From positions 434,001 to 498,000 of the forward strand of contig NZ_JAGEOJ010000006.1 of assembly GCF_017573505.1 (NCBI RefSeq): DNA of 64,000 nucleotides, written 5' to 3'. A program made the translations under genes and the position numbers. The notes below the pieces were generated by a model. That model worked only from the letters and a program-made list of their open reading frames with translations, was not told the origin of the DNA and did no database searches. Positions 51,594-60,026 of the stretch are shown piece after piece (the stretch's first letter is position 1; each line of letters starts with the position of its first letter). This DNA is from Actinomadura barringtoniae. Its GTDB lineage: Bacteria; Actinomycetota; Actinomycetes; Streptosporangiales; Streptosporangiaceae.

Positions 51594-52340
51594 TTGCGCG
51601 AGGCCCTTGATGTCGCAGTCGTCCAGCCTGTGTGCGTCTCGTTCGACGTCGAGACGAACGCGCGGACGCACGCGTCGTTCGTGCGAGCGGCGGAGACGCG
51701 GCTGGTCGTGTTTCCGGAGCTGTCGCTCACGGGGTACGAGCTCGACGCACCGGCCATCGGCGTCGACGACGCGCGGCTGGCCCCGATCGTTCAGGCGTGC
51801 AGGGAGACGGGCGCGATCGCCCTCGTCGGCGCGCCCGTGCAGGGTGAACGCGGAGCCGCGCATATCGGCATGCTGGCCATCGGTGGCGATCGCGATGGCG
51901 ACGTCGCTCGCGATGGGCATGGCCATGCCGATGGCGTGCGGCTCGCGTACAGCAAGATGTGGCTCGGCGGCCTGGAGCCGCAGCGGTTCGTGCCCGGCGC
52001 GAAGCCGGAGGTCCTCGAGGTCGACGGCTGGCGGCTGGGCCTGGCGATCTGCAAGGACACCGGGATGCCGCAGCACGCCTCCGACACCACGGCCCTGGGC
52101 GTCGACGGCAATGTGGCGAGCGTCTGCGAGACCGAGGCGGACGCGCAGGTGCCCGACGAGAGAGCCCGGCGCGTGGCCGGTGACCACGGCGTGTGGGTCG
52201 CGATGGCGAGCTTCGCGGGAACGACAGGCGGCGAATACGCGCCCGCAGCGGGCCGCTCCGGGTTCTGGGCGGCGGACGGCAGGGTGATCGAACGGGCCGG
52301 ACCCGAGACCGGCGCGATCGTCCGCGCGAGATTCGCTTGA
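51594..52340 (+). CDS. Carbon-nitrogen hydrolase (nitrilase superfamily)
   Basis: A 248-residue nitrilase-fold amidase. The catalytic triad is visible: Glu at about 42 in VFPELSLTGYE, Lys at about 121 in YSKMWL, and Cys at about 153 in LAICKDTGMP. It would hydrolyse an amide or ureide C-N bond; the substrate is unknown. The start is TTG at 51594 with GGGAGG eight bases upstream. The segment HGHADGVRL and a stretch of GDRDGDVARDGHGH show low-complexity expansion in one loop. Confidence 0.85.
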   Translation: MREALDVAVVQPVCVSFDVETNARTHASFVRAAETRLVVFPELSLTGYELDAPAIGVDDARLAPIVQACRETGAIALVGAPVQGERGAAHIGMLAIGGDRDGDVARDGHGHADGVRLAYSKMWLGGLEPQRFVPGAKPEVLEVDGWRLGLAICKDTGMPQHASDTTALGVDGNVASVCETEADAQVPDERARRVAGDHGVWVAMASFAGTTGGEYAPAAGRSGFWAADGRVIERAGPETGAIVRARFA

Positions 52341-52423
52341 AAAAACTTCGGGACGCCTGTCGAATCGATCCCTTCCCGATCGAGGCGTAGGCAAGAAAGC
52401 GAAGATCCACGAAGGGAAACCCG

Positions 52424-52792
52424 ATGCGTTACCTCACTCTGCTCCAGGACAACCGCCCCGACTCCCCTCCCCCGCCGGAGCTGATGGAGGCGATCATGAA
52501 GCTCGGCGAGGAGGCCACCAAGGCGGGCGCGCTGCTGGACCAGGGCGGCCTGGCGCCGAGCGCGATGGGCGCCAGCGTGCAGGTCTCCGGCGGGAAGCTG
52601 ACCGTCACCGACGGGCCGTTCGCCGAGTCCAAGGAAATGATCAGCTACGCCGTGTACCAGGTGCGGTCGAAGGAGGAGGCGGTCGAGTGGTCCTCGCGCT
52701 TCCTCCAGCTGCACAAGGACCTGTGGCCCGGCTGGGAGGGTGAGGTGCAGGTGCTGCAGATCTTCACCCCGGAGGACTTCCAGCAGGGATAG
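52424..52792 (+). CDS. YCII/DGPF-domain protein partnered with an ECF sigma factor
   Basis: A 122-residue protein of the YCII-related fold carrying the hallmark DGPFAESKEMI near residue 63. DGPF proteins are commonly encoded next to ECF42-type sigma factors, as here, with only 12 bases between stop and sigma start. The ATG is preceded by GAAGGG. The biochemical role is unknown; a link to a stress signal for the sigma factor is likely. Confidence 0.92.
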   Translation: MRYLTLLQDNRPDSPPPPELMEAIMKLGEEATKAGALLDQGGLAPSAMGASVQVSGGKLTVTDGPFAESKEMISYAVYQVRSKEEAVEWSSRFLQLHKDLWPGWEGEVQVLQIFTPEDFQQG

Positions 52793-52804
52793 CGCGGTCG
52801 GAAG

Positions 52805-54109
52805 GTGGTTGAATCGGTGGCCGTGGCGGCCACCGATTCTTCCTTTCCGGCCCTCGAAGCGGTCTGGCGGATCGAGTCCGCGCGGATCATCGCCGGGCTC
52901 ACCCGGATGGTCGGCGACGTCGGGCTGGCCGAGGAGCTCGCCCAGGACGCGCTGGTCATCGCGCTGGAGCAGTGGCCGGCCGAGGGCGTCCCGCCGAACC
53001 CCGGCGGCTGGCTGATGTCGACGGCCAAGCACCGCGCGATCGACCTGGTCCGGCGGCGTGCCACCTACGAGCGCAAGCTCCAGGAGGTGGGCCGGGAGAC
53101 GGCCGGCCACGAGGAGCCGGACTGGGACGCCGACCTCGACGACCACATCGGCGACGACGTGCTCCGGCTCATCTTCATGACCTGCCATCCCGTGCTGTCG
53201 CCGGAGGCGCGGGCGGCGCTCACGCTGCGGCTGCTCGGCGGGCTCACGACCGACGAGATCGCCCGCGCGTTCCTGACCGCCGAGCCCACCGTCGGCCAGC
53301 GGATCTTCCGCGCCAAGCGGACGCTGGCCAAGCAGGACGTGCGGTTCGAGATGCCCGCCCCGGCCGAGCTGCCCGCCCGGCTGACGTCGGTGCTGGGGGT
53401 GCTCTACCTCGTCTTCAACGAGGGGTACTCGGCGACGGCGGGCGAGGAGTGGATGCGGCCGTCGCTGTGCGAGGAGGCGATGCGGCTCGGCCGGATCCTG
53501 GCCGGGCTGCTGCCCGAGGAGCCGGAGGTCCACGGGCTGATCGCGTTGATGGAGTTGCAGGCGTCGCGGATCCCGGCGCGGACCGGGGCCGACGGAAAGC
53601 CCGTTCTGCTGCTGGAGCAGAACCGCGCGCTGTGGGACCGGCTCCTCATCAGGCGTGGGCTCGAGGCGCTCGCGGTCACGCGGCGGCTCGGCAAGCCGGT
53701 CGGCCCGTACACACTGCAGGCGGCGATCGCCTCCTGCCATGCTCTCTCGTGGACCGCGGAGGAGACCGACTGGGCGCAGATCGCCTCGCTGTACGGCGTA
53801 CTGACGCAGCTGGCGCCGAACCCCGTCGTCGAGCTGAACCGCGGCATCGCCGTCGGCATGGCGCACGGTCCCGCGGCGGGGCTGGAGATCCTGGACGGGC
53901 TGGAGATCGACGACTACCCGCAACTGCCCGCCGCGCGCGGCGATCTGCTGGAACGGCTCGGGCGCGGCGAGGAGGCGCGGGCGGCGTTCGAACGCGCGGC
54001 GAAGATCACGCGCAACGAGCGCGAGCGGGACGTCTTCCTCCGCCGGGCACGATCTGTGAGCGGACCCGTCAGCGGAGGTGCAGGCGACCCGGAATCTGGT
54101 CCTCGATGA
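52805..54109 (+). CDS. ECF42-type RNA polymerase sigma factor with C-terminal TPR-like extension
   Basis: A 434-residue protein. Region 2 is at about 17-85 (RIIAGLTRMVGDVGLAEELAQDALVIALEQWP, WLMSTAKHRAIDLVRRRA) and region 4 at about 115-175 (LRLLGGLTTDEIARAFLTAEPTVGQRIFRAKRTL). A long helical C-terminal domain follows with LVFNEGYSATAGEEW and repeat-like helices, as in the ECF42 group. The start is GTG at 52805. It follows the DGPF gene in one operon. The C-terminal domain replaces an anti-sigma factor as the regulatory element in this family. The 3' end overlaps the convergent barstar-like gene by 41 bases. Confidence 0.93.
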   Translation: MVESVAVAATDSSFPALEAVWRIESARIIAGLTRMVGDVGLAEELAQDALVIALEQWPAEGVPPNPGGWLMSTAKHRAIDLVRRRATYERKLQEVGRETAGHEEPDWDADLDDHIGDDVLRLIFMTCHPVLSPEARAALTLRLLGGLTTDEIARAFLTAEPTVGQRIFRAKRTLAKQDVRFEMPAPAELPARLTSVLGVLYLVFNEGYSATAGEEWMRPSLCEEAMRLGRILAGLLPEEPEVHGLIALMELQASRIPARTGADGKPVLLLEQNRALWDRLLIRRGLEALAVTRRLGKPVGPYTLQAAIASCHALSWTAEETDWAQIASLYGVLTQLAPNPVVELNRGIAVGMAHGPAAGLEILDGLEIDDYPQLPAARGDLLERLGRGEEARAAFERAAKITRNERERDVFLRRARSVSGPVSGGAGDPESGPR

Positions 54110-54455
54110 TGTCGACCAGCCAGTCGAAGACCGTCGCGCCGCGTCCGGCCCGCGCGTCCGCCAGTTCGGCGCGCACGGTCTCGTCGTTGGACGGGTGGCA
54201 GCGGGTCAGCCTGATCTCCAGCTGGCGAACGGTCTCCGGGTAGCCGAGGTTGCGGCGCGACAGCTCGTGGTCGCGCCACTCGATCCGCCAGTCGCCGTCG
54301 TCCGGGGTGCCGTAGTCGCCGCGCAGGCAGTCGTTGAACGCGTCGAGGTTGCCGCCGAAATAGCCGCCCGGCCCGTTCACCGCCTCGCCGACCACCCGCC
54401 AGAAGTCCTCCAGCGTCCCGACCCGCGCACCCTCGACAACGTAGGTAACCGTCAC
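54069..54455 (-). CDS. Barstar-family protein (barnase inhibitor-like)
   Basis: A 128-residue protein with the barstar signature YFGGNLDAFNDCLRG near residues 32-46, plus WRIEWRDHELSRRNLG and a C-terminal helix. Barstar binds and blocks barnase-type RNases. No barnase or polymorphic toxin gene is present in the window, so it is an orphan immunity-type protein here. It may counter a secreted toxin from elsewhere or regulate a distant RNase. It overlaps the sigma-factor 3' end and is 22 bases from the TetR gene stop. Confidence 0.85.
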   Translation of the reverse strand: MTVTYVVEGARVGTLEDFWRVVGEAVNGPGGYFGGNLDAFNDCLRGDYGTPDDGDWRIEWRDHELSRRNLGYPETVRQLEIRLTRCHPSNDETVRAELADARAGRGATVFDWLVDIIEDQIPGRLHLR

Positions 54456-54477
54456 GAACCGGAGGATACGGCGTCGC

Positions 54478-55248
54478 TCAGCTCTGCTTCGAGGCCCCGG
54501 CGCGCCAGGATTCCAGGCCGTCGAGGATGCGGGCGACGCCGAACCGGAACGCCTCCTCGGGATAGCACTCGGGATCGAGGTCGCGGTGGGACTGGAACCA
54601 CTTGGTGTAGTGCGGGAACTCGTCGCCGAAGCGTTCGACGTAGGGCTCCATGGTGTCGGCCACCTCGCGGGCGCTCCCGCCGGTGCGTTCGATGAGGGAG
54701 CTGGAGGCGACCTGGAGCGTGGCCCCGCCGAACACGTGCGACATCAGCAGCGAGCTCGCGTGCGCCACGCCCATGCCCTCGAACCCCGCCGAGGTCAGCA
54801 TGTGCACGAGCCGGTCGCTCATCCGCATGGCCTTCGGGCCGATGGCGGGCCGGACGCCGAGCAGGCCCAGCATCCACGGGTGACGCACGATCACCTCCCG
54901 GTAGCTCCGCATGAACGCGGCCGCCGACGCGCGCCAGTCACCACCCTCGCCCTGGTCGGCATGGTCGGCGTGGTCGGGCACGTCGTCGATCTCGATCTCT
55001 CCCATGACCTCGTCGAGGCACAGCTCCAGCAACTCGTCCTTGTGCGCCACGTAGAAGTAGAGCGAGGTCGCCCCCGCCCCGATCGTGGCGCCGAGGCGGC
55101 GCATGCTGAGCCCGTCGAGCCCGTCCGCGTCGAGCAGCTCGATGGCCGCGCTCACGATCTCCTCGCGGCTGAGCTGCGGCCGTCCGCGCCGTGACTTGCT
55201 CGGACGCATCCAGACCGAGTCGGCGACGGGATCGGACTTACGCGGCAT
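54478..55248 (-). CDS. TetR/AcrR-family transcriptional regulator
   Basis: A 256-residue regulator. The HTH (about 24-70) reads LSREEIVSAAIELLDADGLDGLSMRRLGATIGAGATSLYFYVAHKDEL. The C-terminal domain is of the tetracycline-repressor-like type (DLDPECYPEEAFRFGVARILDGLESW). It is divergent from a 14-TM drug exporter. Inverted and direct repeats in the gap suggest it represses the exporter gene. Confidence 0.93.
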   Translation of the reverse strand: MPRKSDPVADSVWMRPSKSRRGRPQLSREEIVSAAIELLDADGLDGLSMRRLGATIGAGATSLYFYVAHKDELLELCLDEVMGEIEIDDVPDHADHADQGEGGDWRASAAAFMRSYREVIVRHPWMLGLLGVRPAIGPKAMRMSDRLVHMLTSAGFEGMGVAHASSLLMSHVFGGATLQVASSSLIERTGGSAREVADTMEPYVERFGDEFPHYTKWFQSHRDLDPECYPEEAFRFGVARILDGLESWRAGASKQS

Positions 55249-55319
55249 CGGGCGTCCTCCGCACGGGGTCGGGGCGCCGGCCCTCGATCGGACCGGGTCG
55301 CTGGCTCCAGCTTAATGGC

Positions 55320-55376
55320 TTTCGCACACTGTTCTAAGCTTGGTACGGTGTGCGAAAATTCGTGCACTGTTCTAAG
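55320..55376 (+). promoter_or_regulatory. TetR/exporter divergent operator region
   Basis: TTTCGCACAC (55320-55329) and GTGTGCGAAA (55348-55357) are perfect inverted arms with an 18-base centre. CACTGTTCTAAG is repeated exactly at 55327-55338 and 55365-55376. TTCGCA (55321-55326), 17 bases and TACGGT (55344-55349) form a possible exporter promoter lying inside the inverted repeat. TetR binding would block it. Confidence 0.6.
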
Positions 55377-55385
55377 GGAGCGCCA

Positions 55386-56990
55386 TTGTCCGCCCCGTCC
55401 CCCGCCCCCGGCTCCCCGGCGACCGACGCCGACGCGCGCGATCCGCGCCGCTGGTGGATCCTCGGCGTGCTCTGCCTGAGCCTGCTCGTCGTGGTGATCG
55501 ACAACACCGTCCTGAACGTCGCCATCCCCAAGCTGATCACCGACCTGCACGCCAGCAGCTCCGACATCCAGTGGATCCTGGACGCCTACATGCTGGTGTT
55601 CGCGGGGCTGCTGCTCACCGCGGGCTCCCTGTCGGACCGCTTCGGGCGCCGCAAGGGCCTGATCATCGGCCTGATCATGTTCGGCGGCGCGTCGGTGCCC
55701 GCCGTGCTCGCCGACTCCCCCGGCCAGCTCATCGCCGCGCGGGCGCTGATGGGCGTCGGCGGCGCGTTCCTCATGCCGGGAACGCTGTCCATCCTCACCA
55801 CGGTCTTCGACGACAAGGAACGCAAGAAGGCCATCGCGATCTGGAGCTCGGTGCTGATGCTGGGCGCGCTCGGCGGCCCGGTCTTCGGCGGCTTCCTGCT
55901 CCAGCACTTCTGGTGGGGATCGGTGTTCCTCATCAACGTGCCGATCGCCGCCCTCGGCGTGCTCGCCGCGCTCCTGATCATCCCCGAGTCGCGCGGCCCG
56001 GCGACCCGCCCCGACCTGGTCGGCGCGGTCCTGTCGACGGCCGGGATGACGGCGATGGTCTGGGCGGTCATCTCGGTCGCGCGGGACGGCTGGGAGTCGC
56101 GTTCGGTCCTGCTCGGCTTCGCGGTCGCGGTCGTGGCGCTGGTGGCGTTCGCGGTCTGGGAACGGCGCTGCCCCGAGCCGATGCTGCCGATGAAGCTGTT
56201 CCGCGACCGCAACTTCAGCGGCGCGAGCCTGTCCATCGTGCTGCTGTCGTTCTCCGCGGGCGGGCTGATGCTCGCGCTCACGCAGTACCTGCAGTTCGTG
56301 CTGGGCTACAGCCCGATGAAGACGGGCCTGGCGTTCATGCCGCTCATCGTCACCGCGATGGCGTTCAACGGGATCGGCGTCGCGGTCGACAAGAAGCTCG
56401 GCGCCCGCCTCACGCTCGCGATCGGCCTCGGGCTGCTGGCGGCCGGGTTCGGCATCCTGGCCACCCTCTCCCCCGGCGACGGCTACCCGTGGCTGGTCTT
56501 CGCGCTCGTCATCATGGGCGCCGGCAGCGGTACTGCCGGGCCCGCCGCGTACGGCACGCTCCTCGGCGCGCTGCCGCCCGAACGGGCCGGGGTCGGCTCG
56601 GCGGTCAACGACACCGTCCAGCAGGTCGGCCAGGCGCTCAGCGTCGCGATCATGGGCAGCGTCCTCACCGCCGCGTACTCCAGCTCGATGCCGGACTCGG
56701 TCACCGGCCCGGCGCACCACTCGATCGGCGAGGCGCTGGCGATCGCCGCGGCCAAGCACGACCTGGCGCTCGCACAGACGGCGAAGGACGCGTTCGTGGA
56801 CGCGCTGTCGGTCACCTCGATCGTGGGCCTGTTCGGCGGCATCGCGGCCGTGATCGTCGCCCTCTCGATCCTGCGTCCGAAGCCCGCCGCTGCCGATGCG
56901 GAGGGCGTCGCGGTCGTCCCGCCCGGCGAGGACGACCCCACTGCCGGCGAGGCTACGGCGGCCACGCCGTCAGGCTCGGCCGGGGCCTGA
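55386..56990 (+). CDS. MFS exporter, DHA2 family (14-TM drug:H+ antiporter)
   Basis: About 534 residues with 14 membrane spans. Motif A-like GSLSDRFGRRKGLIIGL is between TM2 and TM3. LDAYMLVFAGLLLTAG and NDTVQQVGQALSVAIMGSVL fit the EmrB/QacA family. The C-terminal 35 residues are polar. The start is TTG at 55386 with AAGGGAG five bases upstream; the frame is open further upstream through the operator repeats, which should not be coding. Export of a drug or metabolite under control of the divergent TetR gene is likely. Confidence 0.93.
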   Translation: MSAPSPAPGSPATDADARDPRRWWILGVLCLSLLVVVIDNTVLNVAIPKLITDLHASSSDIQWILDAYMLVFAGLLLTAGSLSDRFGRRKGLIIGLIMFGGASVPAVLADSPGQLIAARALMGVGGAFLMPGTLSILTTVFDDKERKKAIAIWSSVLMLGALGGPVFGGFLLQHFWWGSVFLINVPIAALGVLAALLIIPESRGPATRPDLVGAVLSTAGMTAMVWAVISVARDGWESRSVLLGFAVAVVALVAFAVWERRCPEPMLPMKLFRDRNFSGASLSIVLLSFSAGGLMLALTQYLQFVLGYSPMKTGLAFMPLIVTAMAFNGIGVAVDKKLGARLTLAIGLGLLAAGFGILATLSPGDGYPWLVFALVIMGAGSGTAGPAAYGTLLGALPPERAGVGSAVNDTVQQVGQALSVAIMGSVLTAAYSSSMPDSVTGPAHHSIGEALAIAAAKHDLALAQTAKDAFVDALSVTSIVGLFGGIAAVIVALSILRPKPAAADAEGVAVVPPGEDDPTAGEATAATPSGSAGA

Positions 56991-57075
56991 CGCACAAGCC
57001 AGGGCCTCACGCACAAGCCGGGCTTGACGCAGGAGCCGGGGCTTCACGCACCAGAGGGTCAACTCCGATCAGGGG

Positions 57076-57113
57076 TTGACCCTTGTGGCGGGCCGTGCGA
57101 TAACGACGTTATC
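57076..57113 (+). promoter_or_regulatory. Promoter and self-operator of the second TetR gene
   Basis: TTGACC (57076-57081), a 17-base spacer and GATAAC (57099-57104) make a good promoter. The inverted repeat GATAACGACGTTATC (57099-57113) is perfect about one central base and overlaps the -10 element. This is the expected layout for autorepression by the TetR protein encoded just downstream. Confidence 0.7.
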
Positions 57114-57152
57114 GGCGAAAAACGTTGTTACTGAGCGAGCGGGACGGTGGCC

Positions 57153-57752
57153 ATGACACTGAGCGCGTTCGAGCAGGCCCGGCTGCATGGCGAGCAGGCG
57201 ATCCGCACCACGCTGCTGGACGCCGCGAGCCACCTGCTGGCCACGGAGGGCGTCCAGGCACTGGCGCTGCGGCGGATCGCCGCCGAGGTCGGCTGCTCGA
57301 CCACCGTGCTCTACCGGCTGTTCGGCAACAAGGCCGGCCTGCTGGAGGCGCTCTACGCCGAGGGCTTCGAACGCTTCCAGCGACGGCTCGCCGCGGTCCC
57401 CAAGGACCCCGATCCCCTGGTCCACCTGGTCGGCCTGAGCCGCGCCTACCGGGAGAACGCGCTGGCCGAGCGCAACTACTACAAGCTGATGTTCGGCGAT
57501 CCGATCCCCGGCTTCCAACCCGGCGAAGAGGCGATCCTCCAGGCCGCGCCGACGTTCACGATCCTGCAAGAGGCGGTCGCCGACTGCGCCGCCGCGGACC
57601 TCCTGATCGACGCCGAGCCACGGCACATCGCGGCCGCGCTGTGGGCCGCCATGCACGGCTTCGTCTCGCTGGAGCTGGCGGGCCACCTCCCCGAGCCCGA
57701 AGCGGTCCTGGACACCATGCACCGCACGATCGCCGGCCAATTCCTGCGCTGA
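57153..57752 (+). CDS. TetR/AcrR-family transcriptional regulator
   Basis: About 199 residues. The HTH (about 18-65) reads RTTLLDAASHLLATEGVQALALRRIAAEVGCSTTVLYRLFGNKAGLLEALY. The C-terminal domain (WHG/TetR_C_33-like: ALAERNYYKLMFGDPIPGF) follows. An upstream GTG (57147) is possible, but the ATG at 57153 is preferred. It is followed after 11 bases by an ABM-like gene and is probably co-transcribed with it. Confidence 0.93.
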   Translation: MTLSAFEQARLHGEQAIRTTLLDAASHLLATEGVQALALRRIAAEVGCSTTVLYRLFGNKAGLLEALYAEGFERFQRRLAAVPKDPDPLVHLVGLSRAYRENALAERNYYKLMFGDPIPGFQPGEEAILQAAPTFTILQEAVADCAAADLLIDAEPRHIAAALWAAMHGFVSLELAGHLPEPEAVLDTMHRTIAGQFLR

Positions 57753-57763
57753 GGAGCACGGAC

Positions 57764-58216
57764 ATGTCGATCCCCTGGACCACCGTCGACCAGCCCGATG
57801 CGGGACCGAAGGCCGTCGTGCTGGTGACCTGGTTCGAGCTCGCCAGCCGCCTCCGGGTCCCCTCGTTCATGCGGTACGGGCCGCCCCTGTGGTGGCAGGC
57901 GCGGCACTCGCCGGGACTGCTCGGCGTGGCCTTCCGCTCCGAGCCGTTCAAGGGCACGTTCTGGACCCTGTCGGCCTGGACCGACCGCAAGTCGCTGGCG
58001 TCCTACACGCGCACCGACCCGCACGGTGCGGCGATGGAAAAGATCCGGCCGTGGATGCAGGACTTCGTCCGCTCCTCGTGGGAGGTGCCCGTGGCGGACC
58101 TGCCCGCCCGCCTCCGCGACGTCCGCCCGCTGTGGGCCGAGGCCGAACGACGCGTTGCCGACGAACTTGTCCTACATCGGGCAGAACGCAGCATCCGGGG
58201 CCGTACCCCTTGCTAG
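57764..58216 (+). CDS. ABM-fold protein (DUF3291/spheroidene monooxygenase-like)
   Basis: A 150-residue protein, ATG at 57764 after GAGGAGC. The dimeric alpha/beta-barrel pattern is seen in VVLVTWFELASRLRVPSFMRYGPP, GLLGVAFRSEPFKGTFWTLSAWTD and the DPHGAAMEKIRPWMQ segment, as in DUF3291 and antibiotic-monooxygenase-like proteins. It would be the target of the TetR regulator upstream. Function unknown; it could modify or sense a small hydrophobic molecule. The last 20 residues are not family-like. Confidence 0.75.
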   Translation: MSIPWTTVDQPDAGPKAVVLVTWFELASRLRVPSFMRYGPPLWWQARHSPGLLGVAFRSEPFKGTFWTLSAWTDRKSLASYTRTDPHGAAMEKIRPWMQDFVRSSWEVPVADLPARLRDVRPLWAEAERRVADELVLHRAERSIRGRTPC

Positions 58217-58286
58217 TCCGCCGATGCAGGCGGACACTCGAAGAGCTGGAGAGGGCCAGGGTTTCCTCATGCAGGCCCTTCAAGCC

Positions 58287-58323
58287 GGTCCGCCGCGCCA
58301 TGCCCCCGTTGGCGCGGCGGACC
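58287..58323. terminator. Bidirectional hairpin terminator
   Basis: GGTCCGCCGCGCC (58287-58299) and GGCGCGGCGGACC (58311-58323) form a perfect 13-pair stem with an 11-base loop, followed by TCTTAATTT. It lies between the convergent ABM-like and GNAT genes and abuts the GNAT stop codon. It probably terminates both transcripts. Confidence 0.8.
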
Positions 58324-58325
58324 TC

Positions 58326-59198
58326 TTAATTTCCCCGGTCACCTTCCTTGACGAAGGCCAACTGGACCACATCGCTCACAGGGCGGTAGCCGAGCTGCTG
58401 GTAAATGCTGTTGCTCGTGGGGTTGGCCAGGTCGGTGAACAGCACGACGTTGCCCGCCCCCGCGTCCAGTGCGGCCTGGCTGATGAGGGCCGTCGCGGCG
58501 GACGCGTAGCCGTGGCGGCGATGTTCGCGAGGCGTGAAGACCGGCCCGACCCGGGCCATGTCCGCCACCACCCGGGTACGACCGGCGAACGAGACCAGGG
58601 CCCCGGCGTTCTCCCAGAGGCCGTAACCCTGGTAGCCGATACGGTCGCCGACCAATTGCGGGTTGGCGCCCACCTGTTCACCGGTGTCGTCCTCGAACGC
58701 CTTGCTCATGGTCACCAGCGTGTCGATGTCGTCGGAGGAAGCGAAGCGACCCGAGCCGGGTGGGAGGGGTTCGGGCAGGGTCAGCTTGTCGAGGCGATAG
58801 AGGCGCTGGCGCATGCGGACGGTCGCGGTCTCGCCCGTACGGTGCCGCCATTCCTCGGCGAACGTCGCCGCGAGGGCGTTGGTGCCGTTGACCCCGATCA
58901 CCTCGCGTTCCGTCTCCGCGATGACGCCCGTGAGGTCTCGCGCGGCCGGTTCGGGCATGGCGCTCAACAGCAGCGGATAGCCGCGGGTGTGCAGGAAGGT
59001 GCCTTCGATGTCACCCGATGGCGAGGTCCACCAGCCGAGGAGCACGGCACCCGGGCCATAGACCTCCCGGCCCGTCGCCCTGAGCATCTCGACCACGGTG
59101 AGCGGCACGGTGTTGTGGACGGAGTCCGCGCGCAGAAAGCCGCCGGCTCGTGCCACGAAGGTCTCTAGGTCGTCCGTCACGTTCCAGCCCATGGCCAT
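58326..59198 (-). CDS. GNAT-family N-acetyltransferase
   Basis: A 290-residue protein. The C-terminal half is a GNAT domain with the acetyl-CoA motif (VFTPREHRRHGYASAATALISQAALDAG near residue 225, matching RxxGxx), then NSIYQQLGYRPVSD. The N-terminal half is an additional degenerate GNAT-like region (LLGWWTSPSGDIEGTFLHT), as in two-domain GNAT enzymes of actinomycetes. The start is ATG at 59198 or 59192. Acceptor substrate unknown. Confidence 0.88.
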   Translation of the reverse strand: MAMGWNVTDDLETFVARAGGFLRADSVHNTVPLTVVEMLRATGREVYGPGAVLLGWWTSPSGDIEGTFLHTRGYPLLLSAMPEPAARDLTGVIAETEREVIGVNGTNALAATFAEEWRHRTGETATVRMRQRLYRLDKLTLPEPLPPGSGRFASSDDIDTLVTMSKAFEDDTGEQVGANPQLVGDRIGYQGYGLWENAGALVSFAGRTRVVADMARVGPVFTPREHRRHGYASAATALISQAALDAGAGNVVLFTDLANPTSNSIYQQLGYRPVSDVVQLAFVKEGDRGN

Positions 59199-59240
59199 AG
59201 CCCAGCATGAGGCGGCGCGCGGCCCGTCCGCACCTTGTTT

Positions 59241-59298
59241 TCAGCGCCGCTTCAGCACTCCGTCAGCGCCGCTTCAGAGACGTCCAGTGCCGCTTCAG
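59241..59298. repeat. Three copies of a 15-base direct repeat
   Basis: TCAGCGCCGCTTCAG occurs at 59241-59255 and 59263-59277, and CCAGTGCCGCTTCAG at 59284-59298, with a 21-22 base period. The last copy overlaps the stop codon of the response regulator gene. The array may have arisen by duplication of the gene end. No function is visible. Confidence 0.6.
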
Positions 59299-60026
59299 CG
59301 CTGTGGGTGGCCGCCCGGGGTGACGAGCCTGCTCTCGTACGCGACGACGATGGCCTGCGCACGATCGCGGAGGTCGAGCTTGGACAGGATGCGGGTGACG
59401 TGCGTCTTCACCGTCGTCTCGCTCAGGTGCAGGGTCTCGGCCAGCTCGGCGTTGCTCAGCCCCCGGGCGAGCAGCTGGAGGACTTCGAGCTCGCGCGGCG
59501 TGAGCGCGGACAGGTCGCGGTGCAGGATCGCGGCCTGCTCGTCGCGGGGCGCGAAGCGTTCGACGAGGCGGCGGGTGATGGACGGGGCGAGCAGCGCGTC
59601 GCCGGAACGCACGAGGCGGACGGCGGCGACCAGATGCTCGGGCGAGACGTCCTTGAGCAGGAACCCGCTGGCCCCGGCCGCCAGCGCCGCGTACACGTAC
59701 CGGTCGAGGTCGTAGGTGGTGAGGATGATGATGCGCGGAGCGGCGCCGGAGTCGTCCGGCTTGACCGACGACAGGATGCGGCGGGTGGCCTCCAGGCCGT
59801 CGATCTCGGGCATCCGGATGTCCATCAGCACGACGTCGGGCCGCGTTCGCCGGACCGCGTCGATGGCCTGCGCGCCGTCCGCCACCTCCGCGACCACCTC
59901 GATGCCGTCCGCCGCCAGGATCATCGAGAAGCCGGTCCGTACGAGCGCCTGGTCGTCGGCGATCACCACGCGCGGCGGCGTCGCGGGACCGGACCCGCCG
60001 GTCACGAGGCCGGGGTCGGCGGTCAC
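59295..60026 (-). CDS. Two-component response regulator (NarL/LuxR family)
   Basis: A 243-residue response regulator. The receiver starts VVIADDQALVRTGF, the phosphoacceptor is Asp at about 69 in VVLMDIRMPEIDG, and the receiver Lys is in FLLKDVSPEHL. The C-terminal LuxR HTH (LTPRELEVLQLLARGLSNAELAETLHLSETTVKTHVTRIL) follows. The GTG start overlaps the kinase stop by four bases, so kinase and regulator are coupled. Confidence 0.95.
   Translation of the reverse strand: MTADPGLVTGGSGPATPPRVVIADDQALVRTGFSMILAADGIEVVAEVADGAQAIDAVRRTRPDVVLMDIRMPEIDGLEATRRILSSVKPDDSGAAPRIIILTTYDLDRYVYAALAAGASGFLLKDVSPEHLVAAVRLVRSGDALLAPSITRRLVERFAPRDEQAAILHRDLSALTPRELEVLQLLARGLSNAELAETLHLSETTVKTHVTRILSKLDLRDRAQAIVVAYESRLVTPGGHPQR

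Noticed and set aside
55152..56759. Long open frame opposite the DHA2 exporter gene
   Set aside because: The translation is a low-complexity Arg/Asp/Glu/His string typical of a shadow frame; the exporter on the other strand has clear family motifs.
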